Positions 6,690 to 13,525 of a stretch of 13,730 bases of DNA are shown in pieces (positions within the stretch are counted from its first letter, which is position 1; the number at the start of each line of letters is the position of its first letter). Both the position numbers and the translations under genes were made by a program. The stretch comes from Syntrophaceae bacterium UBA4778 (GTDB lineage: Bacteria > Desulfobacterota > Syntrophia > Syntrophales > UBA4778): positions 1 through 13,730 of the forward strand of contig DHHG01000278.1 of assembly GCA_002403175.1 (NCBI GenBank). The letters are read 5' to 3'. Below the pieces are notes generated by a model. It was not told the DNA's origin. It saw nothing but the letters and a program-made list of their open reading frames with translations, and made no database searches.

Positions 6690-9659
6690 ATGATCAACAG
6701 AATCGAAATCGGTTTCAAGAATGGCGTCCGGGATGCCCTGGGCGAGAAGATCGCAAGTCGGATTATTGGCCAATTGCATATGAACGTGGACAAGGTCCGG
6801 ACAGTAGAAGTGTACACGATCGAGGGAGACCTCTCTGCAGACGAGCTAAAGGCAATTGCCACCGGGCCCCTGCTCGATCCTATCATTCAGCACTGCGCGA
6901 TCAATCGGGGGCTGGCCGATAAATTTGACTGGCTCGTGGAGGTTGGGTTCCGGCCGGGCGTTACGGACAACGTTGGAAAGACCGCAACAGAAGCGATCCG
7001 ACTCCTTCTGGAAAAGGACCGGTCCGTGCGGGCATATACGTCACGGCAATACGCGATTTCGGGTAATCTCTCCCGCAAGGACGTGGAGAAGATTGTTTCG
7101 GGACTTCTCGCCAACGATCTGATCGAGCGCTATCAGATTGTCGCTGGCCAGGATTGGAATCCGAAAAAGGGGATGCCCGCTTATGCCCCTCACGTAGTTG
7201 AAGAGGGGAAACCTCATGTTGAAGAGATCGATCTGGATGTTGACGACGCGGCCCTCATGAAGATCAGCAACGATCGGGTTCTTGCGCTCCAACTCTATGA
7301 AATCAAGGCGATCCAAGGATATTTGAAAAAGAAAGGTGTCCTGGCCGCCCGAAAGAAAATCGGGCTCGGCGAAAAGATCACCGATGTGGAGCTGGAAATG
7401 CTGGCGCAGACCTGGTCCGAGCACTGCAAACACAAGATCTTCAATGCAGCGATCGATTACCTGGAAGATGGAAAGTCAATGAAGATCAACTCCCTTTTTG
7501 ACTGTTATATAAAGGGTTCGACGAAAAAGATCCGGGCCAAAATGGGAAAAGGCGATTGGTGCCTTTCGGTGTTCGTTGACAACGCCGGGATTATCCGATT
7601 CAACGATGATTACAATCTTGTCTTCAAGGTGGAAACCCATAATTCCCCGTCAGCGCTCGATCCATACGGCGGAGCCCTGACCGGGATTGTCGGCGTAAAT
7701 CGGGATCCCTTCGGAACGGGAAAGGGCGCGAGCCTCATCTTCAATACGGATGTCTTCTGTTTTGCATCCCCGTTTTATGCCAAGCAGTTGCCCAAGCGCA
7801 TTCTGCATCCCCGGCGCATTTACGAAGGGGTTCGGGAGGGCGTAGAACACGGCGGCAATAAGAGCGGAATTCCCACGGTGAACGGCTGCATCGTTTTTGA
7901 CGACCGGTTTCTTGGGAAGCCCCTTGTTTACTGCGGTACAGGAGGGATCATGCCGGCTCGCCTGAATGGCAAGCCGACGCACACGAAAGAAATTCGACCT
8001 GGTGATCTCATTGTCATGACGGGAGGACGCATCGGAAAGGATGGTATTCACGGTGCGACCTTCTCCTCGGAAGAGCTGCATGAAGGCTCGCCGGTTACGG
8101 CTGTTCAGATCGGAGATCCGATCACCCAGAAAAAGATGACCGATTTTCTCACGATGGCGCGAAATCGGGATCTCTATCGCTGCATTACCGACAATGGTGC
8201 GGGAGGGCTCTCCTCCTCCATAGGCGAGATGGCGACCCTTTCCGGCGGTGCCGAGCTTGATCTGGAAAAGGCTCCTCTCAAGTACGCAGGGCTCAATCCC
8301 TGGGAGATCCTTTTATCGGAGGCTCAGGAGAGGATGTCGCTTGCTGTCGATCCGAAAAAAATTGATGCCTTTCTGGCTCTAGCGAAAAAAATGGATGTGG
8401 AAGCAACGGTCCTGGGGCGATTCACAAGCACAGGGAAATTACACGTCCGCTACGAGGGTAAAACAGTAGGCTGCCTGGATATGGAATTTCTCCACAAGGG
8501 ATTGCCGCAGATGCGCCTTACTGCGCGGTGGACGCCACCCCGGCATGCTGAGCCCATCCTGCCCCAGCCAAAAGATATGGGGAAGGCACTTTTACAGATG
8601 CTTTCACGCTTAAATATCTGCAGCAAGGAATCGGTTGTGCGGCAGTACGATCACGAAGTCCAGGGGGGGAGTGTCGTGAAGCCTCTGGTCGGTGTGGCAA
8701 ACGACGGACCGTCCGATGCGGCGGTGATTCGTCCCCTGCTCGATTCGTTCGAAGGTGTTGTCATTGCCAATGGTATCTGTCCGAAATACAGCGATATCGA
8801 TACATATCATATGACCGCCTGTGCTATTGATGAGGCGATCCGGAATACGGTGGCTGTAGGCGGGAAACTGGGGACGATTGCAGGGCTCGATAACTTCTGC
8901 TGGTGCGATCCGGTTCAGTCGGAGAAGACTCCCGATGGCGAGTACAAGCTGGCACAGCTCGTCCGCGCCAACCAGGCTCTCTATGATTATACGACAGCTT
9001 ACGGGGTTCCGTGTATCTCCGGTAAGGACAGCATGAAGAATGATTACCAGATCGGCGGAACGAAGATCTCGATTCCGCCGACGCTCCTCTTTTCAACGAT
9101 CGGCCGGGTGGATGATGTCCGGAAAGCAGTTACGATGGATGCAAAAGGAGATGGCGATCTGGTCTATGTACTGGGAATGACCTATGACGAGCTCGGTGGT
9201 TCCGAATGGTTCGCCTCACAAGGTGTGATCGGGAATAATGTTCCCAAGGTCAATGCAGTGACCGCGAAAAAGCTCTATGCGGCGCTCGGAAAGGCAATGG
9301 ACAAGGGGCTTGTCGCTTCGTGTCACGATTGCGCGGACGGGGGGCTTGGAGTTGCTCTGGCGGAGACTGCGTTTTCCGGAGGCTTGGGAATGGAAATCGA
9401 CTTGGCGCGGGTGCCCGCCGATAGAATTAAGCGCGACGACACGCTCCTCTTCTCCGAATCGCAGAGCCGTTTTGTCGTTTCGATTCGGCCCGAATCGAAA
9501 ACCCCCTTCGAGAAAATCATGAAAGGCAATACATTTGCCGAAATCGGGACTATTTGTGCAAAGGGAATCTTTGAAGTGAAAGGCCTGGAGGGAAAGGTCA
9601 TTATAAAGGAAAAAATCGGAAAGCTGAAAGAAGCTTGGCAAAAGCCGCTGCGCTTTTAA
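6690..9659 (+). CDS. purL: Phosphoribosylformylglycinamidine synthase with fused PurS-like domains (PurSL)
   Basis: FGAM synthase converts FGAR, glutamine-derived ammonia and ATP to FGAM in de novo purine synthesis. The 989 residues lie between small PurL (about 730) and the large E. coli-type enzyme (about 1300), which also carries a glutaminase. Residues 3-72 and 81-151 are two similar PurS-like repeats: GFKNGVRDALG aligns with GFRPGVTDNVG, and the segment TIEGDLSADELKAI aligns with AISGNLSRKDVEKI. A linker follows, then SEHCKHKIFNA (243-253), which resembles the large-PurL form of this motif. The AIR-synthase-related halves carry KVETHNSPSALDPYGGA (313-329), DNGAGGLSSSIGEMA (501-515), LSEAQERM (542-549), SGKDSMKND (777-785) and DCADGGLGVALAETAF (880-895). 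No glutaminase domain is present; purQ lies 147 bases downstream. THNSP has Ser where the usual motif is THNHP. The ATG start lies 4 bases after the regulator stop, with only a weak ribosome-binding site. Confidence 0.95.
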   Translation: MINRIEIGFKNGVRDALGEKIASRIIGQLHMNVDKVRTVEVYTIEGDLSADELKAIATGPLLDPIIQHCAINRGLADKFDWLVEVGFRPGVTDNVGKTATEAIRLLLEKDRSVRAYTSRQYAISGNLSRKDVEKIVSGLLANDLIERYQIVAGQDWNPKKGMPAYAPHVVEEGKPHVEEIDLDVDDAALMKISNDRVLALQLYEIKAIQGYLKKKGVLAARKKIGLGEKITDVELEMLAQTWSEHCKHKIFNAAIDYLEDGKSMKINSLFDCYIKGSTKKIRAKMGKGDWCLSVFVDNAGIIRFNDDYNLVFKVETHNSPSALDPYGGALTGIVGVNRDPFGTGKGASLIFNTDVFCFASPFYAKQLPKRILHPRRIYEGVREGVEHGGNKSGIPTVNGCIVFDDRFLGKPLVYCGTGGIMPARLNGKPTHTKEIRPGDLIVMTGGRIGKDGIHGATFSSEELHEGSPVTAVQIGDPITQKKMTDFLTMARNRDLYRCITDNGAGGLSSSIGEMATLSGGAELDLEKAPLKYAGLNPWEILLSEAQERMSLAVDPKKIDAFLALAKKMDVEATVLGRFTSTGKLHVRYEGKTVGCLDMEFLHKGLPQMRLTARWTPPRHAEPILPQPKDMGKALLQMLSRLNICSKESVVRQYDHEVQGGSVVKPLVGVANDGPSDAAVIRPLLDSFEGVVIANGICPKYSDIDTYHMTACAIDEAIRNTVAVGGKLGTIAGLDNFCWCDPVQSEKTPDGEYKLAQLVRANQALYDYTTAYGVPCISGKDSMKNDYQIGGTKISIPPTLLFSTIGRVDDVRKAVTMDAKGDGDLVYVLGMTYDELGGSEWFASQGVIGNNVPKVNAVTAKKLYAALGKAMDKGLVASCHDCADGGLGVALAETAFSGGLGMEIDLARVPADRIKRDDTLLFSESQSRFVVSIRPESKTPFEKIMKGNTFAEIGTICAKGIFEVKGLEGKVIIKEKIGKLKEAWQKPLRF

Positions 9660-9806
9660 CAGATTCAGAGTGAGGGAGGGCTGAGGAAAGGAAATCAAGA
9701 ATTCTTCGCGCTCTCAGAATCCCAGCTTCCCTTATGCAGATTAATACCCAAGCAGAGAAATGCATAAACAAGGAAAAGAAGGTCACTTATTACGAAGGAA
9801 AACATC

Positions 9807-10634
9807 ATGCCGAAAAAAGTAAAATCGATCGTCCTGACCGGAAATGGAACAAACTGTGAAAGGGAAATGGCCCATGCCTGCAAATTGGTGGGTTCCGACA
9901 TAGTAGATATCGTCTATATCAGCGAGATACTCTATGGTGAGAAGCGGCTCGACGATTATCATTTTCTTAACCTGCCGGGCGGCTTTCTGGATGGTGACGA
10001 TCTCGGGTCTGCGAAAGCCGATGCGAATCGGATCATTCACTCGAAGGTAAAGGGCGGGAAAGAAAGCCTCTTTGACCAATTCAACAGGTTTATCAGCGAA
10101 GGCAAGCTGATATTAGGGATATGCAATGGTTTTCAATTAATGGTTAAGCTAGGGCTTCTTCCTGCATTCGGAAATGAATACTTCCGACAGACAGTGACCC
10201 TGACGTTCAACGATTCGGGACGATTTGAAGACCGATGGGCCTATCTCAAGATAAATGAAAAATCGCAATGTGTATTCACTCAAGGGATGAAGGGGGTCTA
10301 TCTTCCCGTGCGCCACGGCGAAGGGAAGCTCATTCCGCAGAACGAGGCCGTTCTCAAAAAGCTCCATAAAAAAAACCTGGTCGTTGCCCAGTACTGCATG
10401 CCCGACATGACGACCATTGCCGAAGAGTATCCCTATAATCCAAATGGATCCATTGATGCGATTGCCGGGATCTGTGACGAGACAGGACGCCTTTTCGGGA
10501 TGATGCCTCACCCGGAGGCCTATACCCATCGAACAAATCATCCACGCTGGACGCGTGAAGAGTTGCCGGAAGAGGGAATGGGATTGGCTTTTTTCAAAAA
10601 CGCCGTTGAGTTTATTCGAAGCTCAGAGTTTTAG
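9807..10634 (+). CDS. purQ: Phosphoribosylformylglycinamidine synthase glutaminase subunit
   Basis: PurQ hydrolyses glutamine and passes ammonia to the FGAM synthase encoded just upstream. It is a class I (triad) glutamine amidotransferase of 275 residues, somewhat longer than the roughly 225-residue Bacillus-type PurQ. The nucleophile is Cys106 in GICNGFQ. The rest of the triad is His235 and Glu237 in PHPEA. The oxyanion-hole region is LPGGF (56-60), and RHGEGK (169-174) matches the PurQ/PurL glutaminase family. Extra length lies around residues 60-95 and at the C-terminal end, a pattern closer to the glutaminase domain of large PurL. The ATG at 9807 follows an AAGGAAA tract at about 9796-9802, good spacing. 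The 147-base gap after purL shows no gene; a 41-codon ATG frame there overlaps the purQ start and lacks support. Confidence 0.93.
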   Translation: MPKKVKSIVLTGNGTNCEREMAHACKLVGSDIVDIVYISEILYGEKRLDDYHFLNLPGGFLDGDDLGSAKADANRIIHSKVKGGKESLFDQFNRFISEGKLILGICNGFQLMVKLGLLPAFGNEYFRQTVTLTFNDSGRFEDRWAYLKINEKSQCVFTQGMKGVYLPVRHGEGKLIPQNEAVLKKLHKKNLVVAQYCMPDMTTIAEEYPYNPNGSIDAIAGICDETGRLFGMMPHPEAYTHRTNHPRWTREELPEEGMGLAFFKNAVEFIRSSEF

Positions 10635-10757
10635 AAAAGCCTGAATCGAACATTATGATGGATTTGAATCTGCGATATCTTTTTTCTGTATGAGAATCTG
10701 AGAGGGGGCCCGGGAGGTACCCCGAAGTATTCTGTATGACATTGCCTTTCTTTGCGT

Positions 10758-10810
10758 AGCAGCCTTTCTGAGCCGCTATGCTGAGGCGGCGAGTTTGGGA
10801 GAAGGCTGCT
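10758..10810 (+). ncRNA. Nested long hairpin, candidate structured RNA or purQ terminator-like element
   Basis: The outer stem is a perfect 9-bp repeat, AGCAGCCTT (10758-10766) with AAGGCTGCT (10802-10810). After a one-base bulge two more pairs can form (10768-10769 with 10800-10801). Inside is a second stem, GCCGC (10772-10776) with GCGGC (10786-10790), around a 9-base loop. No T run follows, so simple intrinsic termination is unlikely. It resembles neither a tRNA nor any riboswitch class I can recognise. It could be a transcript-stabilising stem, a dispersed repeat or part of the yedF leader. Confidence 0.45.
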
Positions 10811-10872
10811 TGACCTTAAAATTAAAGCCAAATCAATTTTCTATTCATAGTTTTTTAGCAATCTCCGTAACA

Positions 10873-10970
10873 GAACCTGTGTTTTCATTAGTGCTTTAGG
10901 TTCAGAGCAATTCGAATGCTTTGAGCAGATCATCCGGGCAAAGCACAGTTCGGTAGTCCGGATCAGGGAG
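10873..10970 (+). promoter_or_regulatory. Candidate regulatory leader of the yedF operon: competing hairpins and RBS
   Basis: Three inverted repeats crowd the region just before the start codon. The first is GAACCT (10873-10878) with AGGTTC (10898-10903). The second is TCAGAGCA (10902-10909) with TGCTTTGA (10917-10924), 8 bp including one G-T pair, around a 7-base loop. The third is ATCCGG (10932-10937) with CCGGAT (10958-10963). The first two share bases 10902-10903, so both full stems cannot form together. The third ends one base before the ribosome-binding site AGGGAG (10965-10970), which is 7 bases from the ATG. This layout could give translational control, or the ATCCGG arms could be a protein operator. 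It matches no riboswitch class I can name. Confidence 0.35.
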
Positions 10971-10977
10971 AGCGAAA

Positions 10978-11571
10978 ATGGAAAAAAAAATTATAGATTG
11001 CCGGGGACTGTCCTGTCCCCAGCCTGTTGTGGAAACAAAAAAAGTCATAGACGAGTTTCAGGGAGACGAAATCGATGTTTTGTTGGATGATGAAACAGCT
11101 TTCGAGAACGTATCTCGCTTTGCTTCCACTCGGAATTGGATTGCCCGCAATATGGCCAGGGAGGAAGGCTGGGTGCGCCTCTCTCTGAAGCGCCAAAAAG
11201 TTGAGACCTGCCCGGTTCTTGCGCAGGCACAGGTTAAAACGATTCTGCTCTATTGCTCATCCGATATGATCGGGCGAGGGGACGATGAACTCGGCAGGCT
11301 ATTGATGCGGAATTTTATCAAGTCTCTTCTGGAAACCCCTCCCTTGCCGGATCGCATGGTATTCGTGAATGCGGGTGTAAAGCTCGTAACCGAAGGCTCT
11401 CCGGTTCTGGATACCTTGAAAGAGTTCGAGAACAGAGGGGTTGAGATTGCAGCATGCGGAACCTGTCTGGACTATTTCTCGCTAAAAGACAAGCTCAAGG
11501 TCGGAAAGGTAACGAACATGTTCGATATCATTTCTGCGCTTCAGACCTTCGATAAGGTGGTGCATCCTTGA
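10978..11571 (+). CDS. yedF: YedF-like sulfurtransferase/selenium metabolism protein (TusA + DsrE-like domains)
   Basis: This two-domain cytoplasmic protein has 197 residues, the usual size for the selenium-metabolism YedF family (TIGR03527-type). Residues 1-75 form a TusA/SirA-like domain starting with a beta strand and the conserved CPQP (Cys13), the site that carries persulfide in TusA. Residues 85-197 look like a DsrE-type domain, with an ILLYCSSDMIGRGDDELG opening (89-106) and CGTCLDYF (160-167), which has two cysteines, Cys160 and Cys163. The family is known from genome surveys to occur in species with SelD, including some lacking selenocysteine, and is thought to handle sulfur or selenium; its biochemistry is not settled. 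The ATG at 10978 has a good AGGGAG site. The stop overlaps the TTG start of the next gene by four bases, implying coupling. The gene symbol follows family usage, not an E. coli orthologue, since E. coli YedF has only the TusA domain. Confidence 0.9.
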   Translation: MEKKIIDCRGLSCPQPVVETKKVIDEFQGDEIDVLLDDETAFENVSRFASTRNWIARNMAREEGWVRLSLKRQKVETCPVLAQAQVKTILLYCSSDMIGRGDDELGRLLMRNFIKSLLETPPLPDRMVFVNAGVKLVTEGSPVLDTLKEFENRGVEIAACGTCLDYFSLKDKLKVGKVTNMFDIISALQTFDKVVHP

Positions 11572-12704
11572 TTTATCTGGATAATGCGGCCACGAGCTTT
11601 CCGAAGCCGGATTCGGTCTGGGAAGCAGTGGTCGCTTGCGGAAAACACAAGGGAGGCAACCCCGGCCGGAGCGGACACAAGCTGGCGGCGGAAGCGGCCC
11701 GCGAGGTATTTGCAGCAAGAGAGGCCGTTGCCGGACTGTTCAATGTAAGCGATTCCTCCCGGATTATTTTTACCAGTAATGCGACAGTTGCCTTGAACAC
11801 AGCCCTGAACGGATTTTTGAGGGAAGGGGATCATGTTGTGACGTCCTCGATGGAACACAATTCGGTAATCAGGCCCCTCTACGCTCTTCAGCAAAAAAAA
11901 CGGATCACGTTAACGATGGTCCCATGCAGTTCCTCCGGAGAACTTGATCCGGACGATGTCTATCGCGCAGTAGAGCCGAATACCCGGCTCCTTGTTCTGA
12001 CGCATGCTTCCAATGTTTGCGGGACGATTCTTCCCATCAAGCTTGTAAAACAAAGGGTCCCTGAGATTCCGCTTCTGGTTGATGCGGCTCAAACGGCCGG
12101 AATTCTTCCAATTGATGTCGTGAGTATGGGAATTGACCTGCTCGCCTTTTCCGGCCACAAGGGTTTGTTGGGTCCGATGGGAACAGGGGGGCTTTATGTT
12201 GCTCCGGAGATCAGCCTGTATCCTTTTATCTGTGGTGGTACCGGCAGCAGTTCGGAATCTCCGGAACAGCCTGATTTCCTGCCCGATGCCCTGGAATCCG
12301 GAACACTCAATGTACCCGGATTATGCGGATTGCGTGCGGGAATTGAGTTTATCAGAGGACAAGAGATTACAGCTGTTCGGGCATATGAGTCGGGTTTGAT
12401 GAAGATTCTGCTGGACGGCATTTCCGGCAGGAAAAAGATCAGACTTCAGGGTGCAGGAGATCCGGAGCGGCAGATCGCCGTCGTCTCTATCACGATGGAC
12501 GGCATGGACTCTGCGGATGTTGCCGGAAGGCTGGACCGGCAATTCGGTGTTGCCTGCAGGGCCGGCCTGCATTGCGCTCCGGAAGCACATCGCACGCTGG
12601 GTACTTTTCCCCAGGGAACGATTCGACTCTCTCCCAGCCGGTTTACCACGGAAGATGATATGCGGGAAACCGTTCGTGCCTTGCATATCATAGAAAGCGG
12701 TTAG
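11568..12704 (+). CDS. Cysteine desulfurase-like class V aminotransferase (possible selenocysteine lyase)
   Basis: This is a PLP enzyme likely to release sulfur from cysteine, or selenium from selenocysteine, as an enzyme-bound persulfide or selenide. The 378-residue length fits the CsdA/SufS-like class V fold. The N terminus IYLDNAATSFPKP is the typical opening. The PLP-binding region shows EHNSV (96-100, His97), VDAAQTAG (171-178, Asp172) and SGHKG with Schiff-base Lys198. The candidate sulfur-accepting Cys336 lies in AGLHCAPEAH, a form typical of the cysteine-desulfurase family TIGR01977 found near YedF genes. THASNVCGTILPI (145-157) also fits that group. The TTG start at 11568 overlaps the yedF stop by four bases and has an AAGGTGG site at 11554-11560; the peptide begins right at the conserved motif, so no earlier start is needed. 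IscS/NifS is less likely given the neighbours. Whether the substrate is cysteine or selenocysteine cannot be told from sequence. Confidence 0.9.
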   Translation: MIYLDNAATSFPKPDSVWEAVVACGKHKGGNPGRSGHKLAAEAAREVFAAREAVAGLFNVSDSSRIIFTSNATVALNTALNGFLREGDHVVTSSMEHNSVIRPLYALQQKKRITLTMVPCSSSGELDPDDVYRAVEPNTRLLVLTHASNVCGTILPIKLVKQRVPEIPLLVDAAQTAGILPIDVVSMGIDLLAFSGHKGLLGPMGTGGLYVAPEISLYPFICGGTGSSSESPEQPDFLPDALESGTLNVPGLCGLRAGIEFIRGQEITAVRAYESGLMKILLDGISGRKKIRLQGAGDPERQIAVVSITMDGMDSADVAGRLDRQFGVACRAGLHCAPEAHRTLGTFPQGTIRLSPSRFTTEDDMRETVRALHIIESG

Positions 12705-12705
12705 A

Positions 12706-12975
12706 ATGATGGTTGAAGATTCCAGTATGCGCTTTATCCTCATCCTCCCCTCGATCCACTTTGTCATGAAGCTGGAAAAAGAAGCATTGGCCCGGAATAT
12801 TTCTTTCGAACTGATCCCCACTCCCAAACAAATTTCTTCAGATTGTGGAATGGCCGTCGAATTCAGCAGGGATAATCTGGCTCAAATATTATCACTGATG
12901 AAAGAGAAAGGCCTGCCGGAGGGCAAAATATTTTACCGATCCGACTCCGAATGGAGCGTTTTGAAGCCAGTCTAA
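12706..12975 (+). CDS. DUF3343 protein, putative Se/S carrier
   Basis: This small soluble protein of 89 residues (82 if the internal ATG at 12727 is used) matches the DUF3343 pattern. It opens with a hydrophobic strand ILILPSIHFVMKLEKEA, then LIPTPKQISSDCGMAVEF (37-53), where the Cys47-Gly-Met-Ala segment follows two serines. The family is annotated in Pfam as a putative selenium/sulfur carrier and is often found beside cysteine desulfurases and YedF; direct biochemical proof is lacking as far as I know. Cys47 is the only cysteine and would be the carrier residue. The ATG at 12706 is one base after the desulfurase stop. The ATG at 12727, directly before RFILILP, better matches the usual family start, so the first seven residues may not be translated. 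Confidence 0.85.
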   Translation: MMVEDSSMRFILILPSIHFVMKLEKEALARNISFELIPTPKQISSDCGMAVEFSRDNLAQILSLMKEKGLPEGKIFYRSDSEWSVLKPV

Positions 12976-13003
12976 AAGAAATCATTAGCATTAGGAGAAT
13001 GAT

Positions 13004-13438
13004 ATGTCTCAAGCAGTCTCAGCCGAAAAATTGATCGGGTATTTTCAAAAGGACGAATTTGCCCGTTTCATAGGTTGCGAGATAACCGATGCGGGAGAGG
13101 GTTGGGCAAAGGTCCGGATGGAGATCCGCCCGCACCATCTGAATGGTGTCGGTATTTTGCATGGGGGCGCGATTTTTACGGTGGCTGACCTGGCCGGCGC
13201 GGTTGCAGCAAATTCGCATGGCAATGTGGCGGTAGGGCTCAGTTGCACGGTGACCTATATGAAACCTCCCAAAGGCAAATCGATCATCGCCACCGCACGG
13301 GAGATTTCAAAAAGCCGGAGAATCGGTCATTACGATATCGATATCGTGGACGGGGATTCCGGAGAAGCCATCGCAACCTTTCAGGGTACCGCTTATTTCA
13401 CGGATAAAGATATAACGTATTTCGACACGCGAACATGA
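13004..13438 (+). CDS. PaaI-type hotdog-fold thioesterase
   Basis: A 144-residue single-domain hotdog protein, expected to hydrolyse an acyl-CoA thioester in the cytoplasm. The signature is N-x-x-G-x-LHGGAIFTVADLAGAVA (47-68), with the HGG turn (53-55) and the putative catalytic Asp62 in VADLA. The central strands, VGLSCTVTYMKPP (77-89) and the C-terminal GEAIATFQGTAYF (120-132), are typical. PaaI and related enzymes act on phenylacetyl-CoA-like or other aromatic acyl-CoAs; the substrate here cannot be told. The start is well defined: AGGAG (12993-12997) lies 6 bases before the ATG. It sits 28 bases after the DUF3343 gene in the same direction and may be in the same transcript, but its function has no obvious tie to sulfur or selenium. 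Confidence 0.9.
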   Translation: MSQAVSAEKLIGYFQKDEFARFIGCEITDAGEGWAKVRMEIRPHHLNGVGILHGGAIFTVADLAGAVAANSHGNVAVGLSCTVTYMKPPKGKSIIATAREISKSRRIGHYDIDIVDGDSGEAIATFQGTAYFTDKDITYFDTRT

Positions 13439-13525
13439 AAAGCGGCTTGCCAATATAAACGCTTGAGGGTACTTACTTTTTGGGATACAGATCTGCGCAA
13501 TGAAAAGCAGGGGAGCCTTTTTTTA

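Larger units (their letters stand above)
10635..10977 (+). other. Gene-free 343-base stretch rich in inverted repeats
   Basis: No convincing gene lies between purQ and the yedF-like gene. From the 5' end it holds: a 10-base direct repeat TTCTGTATGA (10683-10692 and 10729-10738) flanking a GC-rich patch with overlapping palindromes GGGCCC, CCCGGG and GGTACC (10705-10720); a nested hairpin (10758-10810); a poor promoter-like pair, TTGACC (10810-10815) and TCAATT (10833-10838), with 17-base spacing; an AT-rich stretch (10816-10860); and three further inverted repeats close to the start of the next gene. Peptides of 7 to 12 codons can be read here but none has a ribosome-binding site. No clear intrinsic terminator with a T run follows purQ. 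Confidence 0.7.

Noticed and set aside
9734..9859. A 41-codon frame from ATG 9734 that overlaps the start of purQ
   Set aside because: It has no ribosome-binding site, reads out of frame into purQ, and its composition is lysine-rich with no recognisable pattern. purQ has a well-placed AAGGAAA site.
10655..10693. A 12-codon ATG frame after purQ, considered as a small peptide
   Set aside because: No Shine-Dalgarno and too short to judge; chance is the simplest reading.
10779..10814. An 11-codon ATG frame inside the nested hairpin, considered as a leader peptide
   Set aside because: No ribosome-binding site, no run of regulatory codons, and the sequence is fully explained by the stems.
13439..13525. 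AAGCG/CGCTT repeat after the thioesterase, considered as a terminator
   Set aside because: Only 5 bp with a 15-base loop and no T run right after it.
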